Shown here in pieces: positions 56,801 to 64,000 of a DNA stretch of 64,000 nt. How positions within the stretch are numbered: position 1 is the stretch's first letter; each line of letters begins with the position of its first letter. Both the position numbers and the translations under genes were made by a program. Source of the DNA: Dacryopinax spathularia (Eukaryota; Basidiomycota; Dacrymycetes; Dacrymycetales; Dacrymycetaceae); assembly GCA_037974965.1 (NCBI GenBank), contig JBBPFI010000004.1, forward strand, positions 992,001 through 1,056,000, given 5' to 3'. The notes under the pieces were generated by a model. It searched no databases, had not been told where the DNA came from, and saw only the letters and a list, made by a program, of their open reading frames with translations.

Positions 56801-57091
56801 TTCCTGCACTCGCGCTTCTCCTAACGTCCGACTTGACTTCCCTGCTGCTGGAGATGGCGCACGCGGTGGACAAACATGATCCGCCAACTCCGATAACGGC
56901 ACAGGAAGGGAGCAGGACGTGCATTTGACCGTTGGGAGGATATGTGATGAGCGTATATTCTCGTGCGCGGGCTTTGAGGCTGAGGCTGAGGCTGAGGCTG
57001 AGGATGTCGAGGCGGACGAGGCTGAGAGGAGGTTTAGGGCTGACATTGCCAGTGGGTTTGGCGGGTGAGGGGCGATGGCTGCGGTTGCCAT
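53838..57091 (-). CDS. LIM-domain protein, 1062 aa
   Basis: Two exons on the minus strand, 57091..56026 and 55960..53838, joined in phase 1 across a 65-nt intron. The first 860 residues are disordered, rich in Ser, Pro and Ala, with a poly-Gln/His run (around HQHHPQQQQQQQHY), an early Cys pair (VKCTSCSLPVPLSELADHVC) and many RPSLD-type repeats. The C-terminus has a half LIM unit (CVKCGLKILDG, VLCERDW) and two full LIM domains (CRRCDLPIERH to FCAYHY; CASPACGQPIEG to KLCERH), each with the Cys/His pattern for two zinc ions. This is the layout of fungal paxillin-like (Pxl1) or Rga-type adaptors of septation and polarity; no RhoGAP domain is present. The start at 57091 is the best supported but not certain. 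Confidence 0.8.
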
Positions 57092-58799
57092 CCACAGAGC
57101 GTTGGGGGGGCGTGCTGCCACGGCGGGGAGGGGGGGTTGGGCGAGGAGGTGCAGGAGGTGCAGAGGAGGGAGGGAGGGAGGGAGGTGGGGCAGCACGTCC
57201 TGCGTGCGATGTGAAGGCCGTGCGCGTCGTTGGCAGAAGTGGCAGAGAGCAGGGCGAGGAGGCAGGGACAGAGAGGGAGGGGAGGGAAAGACGGGCCCGG
57301 GGCGTTGGAACACACACACACTGACAGCGAACGGAGACAGCAAACACAGAGACAGAAGGGAAAGGGAAGAACGTGAGACGGCGGAGTGTGAGGGAAGGGG
57401 AGAAGGAGGAATGGAAATGGAAGAAGCGGCCCTCGCCGTCCTTCCTTTCCTCGACCTTCCTTTCACTCGGACCTTGCACAACCGAACACTTGTAACACAC
57501 ACCCAACACCAACAGGCAACGCAACGCGGGGCAGCAGCCTCTCTTCAGGGATCCCTTGCATGTGCGCGTGAATTCCACAGTGAATTGAATAAGCCCAGAA
57601 CTGAGACAACGAAATACGAAATCGGTGGGCCCTGTTCGATGCAGAAGGGCGCACCACACGAACCACAGCGATAACACCGACTAGCGCACCAGCGCACCGT
57701 CAGCACATCACGTCCCAACAACACACTTGCGTACCGACGAGAGAGCTACAAAACTGTTTGGATCTCGTTAGTGGGTTAACGCAATCTCGTACGCGTCCGT
57801 CCTATCCCAGTGGACATTATCATAACCCTCCCCCTGCGGGAGAGCAAGGACGGAGGAATGCGCGTCGCCGCCGAGCATGCGACGTGGCCCGTCCCTCGCG
57901 TCCAAGCCAGCACGACGGAGCCCCGTTGCCTCCGCTGGGCTTCGGGCTTCCTAGCTTCTACGCGATGGCGACGCGAGCGACGGAGCGAGAGCTGGGTGTG
58001 CGACCGCGACCGTTCCGCCGCCGCTGCAATGATGGGGCACGAGAGTCCAGACTTGGCCGTCAAGTAAAAGCTGGCCCCGCATCGTCCTTTGCCTTATGCC
58101 GTAACCCTTCTCGTCGCGCACCAACATCACCACAACGTCAACACATTACGATTGGCGTGTGCGTCCCATTATCCAGCTCCAGCTCCAGCTCGCGGCCGTC
58201 CCGCCTGACGAGGCGGGGTTATGAAACTGTCCAACAACGGGCTGTTGTTTATTTTCTTTGCTTGGATAGATCTGGAATCTGCCCGAGCTTGTCCTTTCAC
58301 TTTTTTGGCGTTTGGCGCTAGAGGGCGGATCCGAGTTAGGCAGGCGTGGCTATTGTCAACCCATCGCACCTATTGGTAAAGTCGGTTGTTTATCCGGCTA
58401 GAGGAGTTTCTAGAAGAACACGCATCGTACTTACCACCACGCACACAGAGAGATAGCCGGCTCAGAGAAATCAGTTGATCTTCATCAAAATCAGTCGATC
58501 GATCACAAGATCAGATCAAATAATCCCTCAGAACCCACAAGGCTCAAGGGTCAAATGCCGTCAGAGGCGGAACGAAGCCCTCCTCCCCTGATGAGCTGCA
58601 TTTGGCTGGGCCTGGGATTCCGGTTTCTTCTTGATGTTCGTGTACAGTTCCGTGAATTTTAGAGACGGCCGCCGGAGGACGGTACTGCAACTTCTCTCGC
58701 AGGTTGCGCAGCAGCTCTTAGGACAAAACGCACTTTGTGAGAGCTACCCTGACCAGACTCGGAAATTCAAGACACGAAGGGAAATGGAGAAGGTATACA
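57092..58799. promoter_or_regulatory. Upstream region of the LIM gene
   Basis: Purine-rich on the plus strand (pyrimidine-rich on the LIM coding strand) for about 600 bp, fitting a long leader and promoter. Open frames here on both strands are low-complexity by-products of that bias. No gene called. Confidence 0.4.
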
Positions 58800-58805
58800 T
58801 CTGCG

Positions 58806-58860
58806 ACAACCTGCCCTTCCTACCCTTCCTGCCCTTCCTACCCTTCCTACCCTTGCTCCC
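58806..58860. repeat. 9-bp minisatellite CCTACCCTT/CCTGCCCTT
   Basis: About five tandem copies, giving an artificial Phe-Leu-Pro run in one frame. Short and simple. Confidence 0.8.
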
Positions 58861-59581
58861 GATCCTACTCCAGAGACAGCCAGAGCGAGCGAGGGGCGGC
58901 GCCACGCAGGGCTCTCCTTACGCCCCTGCAGTCGTTATCGGGAGTTCGGCACACGATACCGGGACGCTTGAACGGGTGGTGGCTTCCACAGAAAACGCCG
59001 GACCTGAGACCTCCAACAACCATGCATCAGCACCACACATCTGATCACCCATCCTGCCAGCTAAAGCCCGATCATCGTGTTCCCGAAAATCCTTTTTGTT
59101 CCATCCAACCCGTCAGGGGCGAAGGGATAAAATTATATGCACCAACATCCAGCCGATGCAGCAAGGCGTCTTTATCTCCATTATTCTCGTCTTTCCAGAA
59201 CTTCTTCCTGGAGTTCTGCGCAGTTTTATCTCCGGCTGAGGGGGGCCTTCTGGACGTTCTATACCCTGAGGGGCACGTGCGTGGGTGGTTACGACCGGAG
59301 CAGGGAAGGAAGGAAGGAAGGGTCGGCGTTGTTAGGGAAAAGGAGCGGCGATTGGGTGCGAGGTTTGATTGGGTGGGTTGGGGGCACTGCCACTGATTTT
59401 GATTTGATTTGCGTGGACTAGTTAATTTGGGTAATTTATTTTTTTTGTTAGTCAAGATGCTCCAGAATAATCATGGTGCCATGGATTGATGGCTGGTTAT
59501 GAGCATCGCATAGTCGTTTGAAGTGAAGTTGGGCGGTGCTTTGCCATTGTATACTGAGGAGAGGGAACCCCAAGAGTCGAG
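58861..59581. other. Intergenic stretch before the tRNA
   Basis: I see no supported gene. Frames in this stretch have no domains and no consistent splice sites. Confidence 0.4.
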
Positions 59582-59674
59582 GACACTATGCCCGAGCGGT
59601 TAAGGGGTGAGATTCGAATAGCCGAAGTTATCTCATACGCGTAGCGTGCGCAGGTTCAAATCCTGCTGGTGTCG
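59582..59674 (+). tRNA. tRNA-Ser (anticodon CGA), with intron
   Basis: Acceptor stem GACACTA pairs with TGGTGTC, followed by discriminator G. D-arm CCCGAGCGGTTAAGGGG, anticodon stem TGAGA/TCTCA, and loop TTCGAA with CGA at the anticodon place. An intron of about 11 nt sits after the anticodon. A long variable arm (ACGCGTAGCGT) and T-arm GCAGGTTCAAATCCTGC complete it. The long variable arm and G73 point to serine, not leucine. It decodes UCG. A TTTT terminator starts at 59682. Confidence 0.92.
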
Positions 59675-59794
59675 AGACACCTTTTGCTGCCCCTTAAGAC
59701 CCCGGATCACGTGCTCCCCGCCTTGGTCGCCCGCGCCAGCTAGTCCGCACCCTTGCCTTCCCCGCCTTTCTTCCTCCTCAGTGGCAACAACGAG

Positions 59795-61264
59795 ATGGAG
59801 GACAGCGCCGTTCCGCCCTCACCGCCGTCGCCGAGCAGCTCGACTGTCATTGTGGATAACACGAAGCTCCTCCGGGTCATCGATGGCGTCCGAACTGTCC
59901 TGAGCGCAGCTGAGCAGATCTACGACTCCCTCCGACACTACACGGTCTACGCGATCGACGACCGACTCGCGGGCATCCTCGTGCGCGTCCTCGACCCCGC
60001 CGGAGCGTACATAGGGAGGCTGATCAACGCGTTGGATCGATTCGACTCTGTTTCCCGGAAAGGCCTGCCGCCAGCGACCATTTGCAGACAGGTGCTGAGG
60101 TCATGTCAGGACACTCTGGCCGTCTTCGGCAAGCTCACGATCGTACTCCAGACCCAGCTCAAGGTCCTCGCGGGTACAGACGACGTGCGGTTCACACGCA
60201 AGCTCAATTTGTTGCTGTATGGCGCTACGGGCGAGATGGCCTATGCGTGGCAGGAGATGAGCCCGTATTTGCAGGAGATCAAGGCTTATCTTCAGACGGG
60301 GTCGGATGGGCAGCTTTTGTTGGCTAAGGGTGGGGGTGGGGGTGGGGGTGGGGCGAGGGGAAGGGAGGGACCGGGGCCAATGACGCCTGTTATTGAGCAG
60401 GGGAGTGGGAGCGGGATGGGCTCGCCGGACGGGACGCCGCATGCGGATCGGTCGACCGCGTCTGTGTTGTCGAACCCTTCGTCTATCCAAGCTAGACGGG
60501 CGAGGAGACATGGAGGTTCATACAGTCAAAAAGATGTCGAGCTTGGCAAGTCCCTCCCCTCGGCGGGGATCTTGCCTTCACCGGACGGAGGATGGGAAGC
60601 GTCCAACTGGCCCCCATCGGCAAGCACGCCCCCTTTACCCGGTCAACGTCCCACGCGCCCTATCCTCACTCCGTCCAACTCGTCCGTCTTCTCCCCTACG
60701 CACCACTATCAAACCCCTTCCCCTCTCCCTCGCTCCCCTGCTCCCTTCCCATCCGACTCCACACAGCTATTCGACGGCAAGGTACTAGGTATGATGGACA
60801 GCGCGACCCAAACGGCCAATAACGTCTGGGGGATGCTCGCCGAGCTGCTGGACAGCCTCCCCGAGCCTAAAAAGGACATCCGGAACGCGCTCGCCCTGGC
60901 GGAACAAGCGACCGAAAAAGTCCGAACAGGACTAGAAGCAGTCCGACAGGACCCGACCCCCGCAGCGCGCAAAACGCTCGGGGAGGCAGCGCACCAGTTT
61001 GCCCGGTCGGTAGCGCAGGTGCTCACGCTGGTACGGGCATTCGACGCCCAGAAGGCGCTCCCTACTGAGCTGCGCGCTGGGGTGGGGAGATTGACGCACG
61101 CGACGAAGGAGTTTACGGTCTTCTTCCAGGCTACGTCCTTCGCGCCCCGGTCGAGGGCGCTTTCGCCTGGCGGGGCGGAGAACGATAGCCCCAGGATGCC
61201 GATCCTTTCGCCGAGCTTGGACGCTCGCGCTACGGGGATGCCTCCTATTCCTCAGAGGTCGTAA
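59795..61264 (+). CDS. SOG2-like RAM-pathway protein, 489 aa, no leucine-rich repeats
   Basis: A single open frame; the first ATG is 59795 (MEDSAVPPSPPSPSSS). The N-terminal domain is helical and resembles the Sog2 conserved region: VIDGVRTVLSAAEQIYDSL, LPPATICRQVLRSCQDTLAV, FGKLTIVLQTQLKVLAGTDD and LNLLLYGATGEMAYAWQEM. A glycine run and Ser/Pro-rich linker follow, then a second helical part (ATQTANNVWGMLAELLDSL, QFARSVAQVLTLVRAFDAQK). Sog2 works with the Ndr kinase Cbk1 in cell polarity and cell separation. Known Sog2 proteins usually carry N-terminal leucine-rich repeats, absent here, and the upstream tRNA leaves only 120 bp. A strong pyrimidine tract with CAG just before the ATG could be a 3' splice site of an unseen 5' exon. 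The family call is by eye. Confidence 0.65.
   Translation: MEDSAVPPSPPSPSSSTVIVDNTKLLRVIDGVRTVLSAAEQIYDSLRHYTVYAIDDRLAGILVRVLDPAGAYIGRLINALDRFDSVSRKGLPPATICRQVLRSCQDTLAVFGKLTIVLQTQLKVLAGTDDVRFTRKLNLLLYGATGEMAYAWQEMSPYLQEIKAYLQTGSDGQLLLAKGGGGGGGGARGREGPGPMTPVIEQGSGSGMGSPDGTPHADRSTASVLSNPSSIQARRARRHGGSYSQKDVELGKSLPSAGILPSPDGGWEASNWPPSASTPPLPGQRPTRPILTPSNSSVFSPTHHYQTPSPLPRSPAPFPSDSTQLFDGKVLGMMDSATQTANNVWGMLAELLDSLPEPKKDIRNALALAEQATEKVRTGLEAVRQDPTPAARKTLGEAAHQFARSVAQVLTLVRAFDAQKALPTELRAGVGRLTHATKEFTVFFQATSFAPRSRALSPGGAENDSPRMPILSPSLDARATGMPPIPQRS
60325..60370 (+). repeat. Gly-coding GGTGGG run with G-quadruplex potential
   Basis: Four to five GGGGTGGG-type units followed by GGGGAAGGGAGGG within the SOG2-like gene give many G-tracts on the coding strand and a run of glycine codons. 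Confidence 0.8.
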
Positions 61265-61795
61265 TGGGCGTCTTGTCGCAATGATGCGCCTTGGGGACCT
61301 CGTCGGAATTGGGCATCTGCCTGGACGAGGGAGGCGCGAGCTCAACCTCCGACTTCCGCCGGGGGCGTGGATGGAGGAGCGGCAGTGAAGGGGTTACTAC
61401 TAAAAGGGTCGGCTCTCCTATCTCCTTGATGGGGTACTGCAGAGCCCGTATGTGAGATCAATGACATCTGGAGGGTGATCTGCATGGTTGAGCTGGAAGA
61501 GCGAGGAGGATGGTGAGAAGAGGGCGTGCGCGCAGCGGCGTATTCCGTGGGTTCTGCTTGGAGGGTTTCTTGACATTGTACACTATACATTATATGTTAA
61601 TCTAGTATATCATTTAAATGGCGTTCAGTCCAACCAGATCCGCTCGGATTGACCAGCCCATCCGCTCCCTGGCACGTCAGCGCTTAGTAGGAGATTATCA
61701 GACTGAGCTCTCGCGCGCTTCGGGATCGTTGCAGCCCCTTGCCAAAAAAATGCCTCCGCACAGGGGAGGGAAAAAGTCAAAAGGATTTATCCTTT
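61265..61795. other. Intergenic region after the SOG2-like gene
   Basis: No gene seen. AT-rich around 61575-61615, which may be the polyadenylation region. The right end holds the T-tract terminator of the minus-strand tRNA (TTTT runs in the reverse complement of 61771-61784). Confidence 0.4.
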
Positions 61796-61887
61796 CGACG
61801 CCAGCCGGATTTGAACCGACGCACGCTACGCGTACGAGATCGTTGAGTAATTCTAATCTCGCCCCTTAACCGCTTGGGTATGGCGCC
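61796..61887 (-). tRNA. tRNA-Ser (anticodon AGA), with intron
   Basis: On the minus strand the acceptor stem GGCGCCA pairs with TGGCGTC (one G-T pair) followed by discriminator G. D-arm CCCAAGCGGTTAAGGGG, anticodon stem CGAGA/TCTCG and loop TTAGAA with AGA as anticodon, interrupted by an intron of about 10 nt. The long variable arm ACGCGTAGCGT is the same as in the CGA tRNA at 59.6 kb, and the T-arm is GTCGGTTCAAATCCGGC. It decodes UCU and, by A34-to-inosine editing, probably UCC and UCA. Confidence 0.92.
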
Positions 61888-64000
61888 TTGGATGAAGGCT
61901 GGCCATCCTCTTATCCACATGTACTCAAATTGCACTCTCCGCCGCGGCGATAGAGGAGTCTTCTGTCCTCGTTTCGCGCCCTCCTCGCATTGACGTACGT
62001 TTGCCCTCACCTCGCTCGTTAATCCACGCCCAGTCTATATGCGCACTTGTTGATCGAGTTCTGCCTTTGTTCTCCGTATCGCACAGATCTCCTGAGGAGA
62101 CACGTTCCTCTCATCCTTGCGCACCTCCCCACCGCAGTAGACCGCCCGCAGCCGCTTCGTCCGTCCACCTAACGCACAGCTCACCGCCGACCATCCGCCT
62201 GCAGGACACAGCACGCCCACCTCGCATGCCCCAACCCGCACAGGCATGACCCCTCCCTTCCCAGGATCCGTCCTTTCCCGAGAACGAACGCTGCTTCTTC
62301 GCTCGGGTGTGCGGAAGCGTGGCCCATTGTGACGTACCAGTTCCACCCCACCGAGTTCCGCACGAAGCTAGGGTGCTTTGGCCTCGAGTTGCCTTACGCG
62401 GTCTGTACATCTCAGAAGCAGCGGTTACCGCCCGAAATGATTTCGCCGAGCAGGAGAGGTGCGCTTGGCCTTGGAGGACGGTGCTCGGGCTAGGCATCTC
62501 GGCTCGTTCGAGAGTTGGCCTGCCGAGAGTGGAAAGTCTGGTAGGCGCAAAACGAGGCGTTCTCGGCACGCAAGAAGCTGCGAACTCGGCACGCGCCGGG
62601 ATAGTGGATCCTTCTTCCATCCTTGGGAGAGAAACCGGTTGATCGAAAGCGCCCGCCTGAATCGAGCGGTACTGACGATCTTTTGTCGTGGTTACGCCTA
62701 GCGTCCCCAAGCTGAGTTAGCTTCGTGAACTACCGGAATCCATCATCTGTAGAAGCGCTCTTTGTGTAACGTCACTGATTCCCACTGCTTATTGGTTAGT
62801 AGGGAAAATCCATCGTAGAAGCGCTTGGCTGGTCTAGGCAGAGAGCGGTTGACCGGAGCTCAAAAGTTGAAGTTGGCGATCGGCAAGGAGAAGCAAATCG
62901 ACGCGGGCGGAGCCGAAAAGCCTCGTCCGGGGCCAAGCGCGGATTTTGCCTCGACCTAACGGGGTAAAGTTCTCTGCACCTGGCAAAGCTGTTGTTCAAT
63001 CGGGCGTGCTGCCTCAGCCGAAAGCGCAGCCTTTTTAGGGTTGACCCATCCCGTCCATTAGGTTTTTGCGGGCGTCATCAGTGCCCGCAAACACATGGGA
63101 ACAAGCAAGCGCACTGAATGGGAAAAGAGCATGCACCCTGATTATTATATGACCCGCGCTGCGGGGGGCGGTCGCTGATTGAATCGAGGGTTCTTCGCAG
63201 CCGTGCCGCCGGGGTATGATAGCCCCTCTCCGATTCCGATCCCCTGCCGTTTTCACACGTCCGCTTTTCATTCCGCGCGTTTATAGGCTGGCTGTGGCTG
63301 TGCGGAGCCCCGTCTTCGCCTCGGCGAGATCTGCGGGAGTCCCTTGCCCTGGTTCCTGCCTGATGCAGCGTTGAAGTCGCCGTTTCGTCGTGAGGTCTGG
63401 AAGGCGAACTGCGGCATCCTCTCCTATGGCTGTGGAATGGCACGTTTTCTACGCAGGCAACGACGTACTCATGACTCTGGATAGCGAACAGATCAGACCA
63501 GTCAGAGCGTCCACAGAGTCTATTGTGTATTCACCTATTGCAGGGCGCTCCACCTGCCTTTGAGACGTGAACAGTAACTGCCAACCTGCAACACAACGGG
63601 TTCGCCGGGTCCAGCAAGCAACAAGATCGAAGAACGCCGACAGGGCTTGGTCAGCATACTCCGCGGGTCTGACTCAGGTGCTTCGTTCAGAACTGAGAAC
63701 CGTACTAGGCGCCCTATGCGATGGTTTTTGCACCCTAGAATTTTGAATAGCCATTGTTGATCGGACCGCCCACATGCTTGTCAAGATGCGACGCACGTAC
63801 CCGGCGTAACTGTTAGATTTGGACAGATGCAAACAATGATGCCTGATGCTCTCCTCGCACTTTGCGGTCAGGAAAGGCGAGGAGCGCACACGTGGAGCTG
63901 CGTGGTGTAACGCGGCTTCCTGGACCCTCTGGAGTTTGCCGGAAATGGGGTCGAGAGTTGCGGAGGCGCGTGTGAACATGGCGCTCGCCACGCCTTTGCG
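61888..64000. other. Right edge, no identifiable gene
   Basis: Several frames are open (62111-62710 minus; 63674-63991 minus) but none has a domain I know or consistent splice sites. The last minus-strand frame is open to the window edge and could be the tail of a gene that starts outside. I see no repeats or RNA genes. Confidence 0.35.

Noticed and set aside
56556-57677. Minus-strand 373-codon ORF over the LIM first exon
   Set aside because: It overlaps the LIM frame that carries the Cys pair and splices in phase; this one has no domain and is compositional.
58631-59044. Plus-strand 137-codon ORF with a Phe-Leu-Pro run
   Set aside because: Its only feature comes from a 9-bp minisatellite. 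There is no domain or splice support.
62111-62710. Minus-strand 199-codon ORF at the right edge
   Set aside because: Ser/Arg/Gly-rich with no domain or splice signals, and the opposite strand is open over much of the same interval; most likely chance.

Overview
The window reads as nuclear DNA of a filamentous basidiomycete, most likely an Agaricomycete. Genes are cut by many introns of about 45-60 bases with GT-AG ends, untranslated regions are short, and the recognisable proteins are fungal: a Zn2Cys6 regulator, a DUF2786 protein, a SOG2-like RAM protein, Coq11 and an ankyrin-tailed asparaginase. The order is from the gene content; I have no database result for the species. Exon borders were worked out by hand from splice signals and reading-frame phase.

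The left 29 kb looks accessory. From 0.6 to 13.4 kb lie six genes that splice cleanly into open proteins: three I do not recognise (426, 680 and 1170 aa), a 273-aa protein with a degenerate RNase III-like region and a good dsRNA-binding domain, a 401-aa acidic protein, and a 497-aa F-box protein. From 13.4 to 20.4 kb genes thin out. There are two arrays of a 20-22-bp GCATCC repeat, two decayed genes that look OB-fold-like, and some weak ORFs. Next come a complete seven-exon rad9 homologue (20.4-22.0 kb) and, 229 bp away on the other strand, an intact 6.4-kb Helitron Rep/helicase ORF. I could not find the Helitron ends, so whether rad9 and the OB-like genes are its cargo or its neighbours is open.

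From 29.6 kb rightward the window is ordinary compact host sequence: DUF2786 protein; PUS4 pseudouridine synthase; COQ11-like protein; ankyrin asparaginase; FAR-17a/AIG1 membrane protein; a 588-bp TIR element with a 9-bp target duplication; DHHC palmitoyltransferase; Zn2Cys6 transcription factor; FUN14 protein sharing a short bidirectional promoter with a Sac2-type phosphoinositide phosphatase; a LIM protein; two intron-bearing serine tRNAs (CGA and AGA) flanking a SOG2-like gene; then 2 kb at the right edge with nothing I can identify.

The most unusual material is in the accessory half: a complete checkpoint-clamp gene beside an intact Helitron, a nuclease-dead RNase III/dsRBD protein, and helically phased repeats. 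All are described as seen, and the shared-system idea is offered only as a hypothesis.
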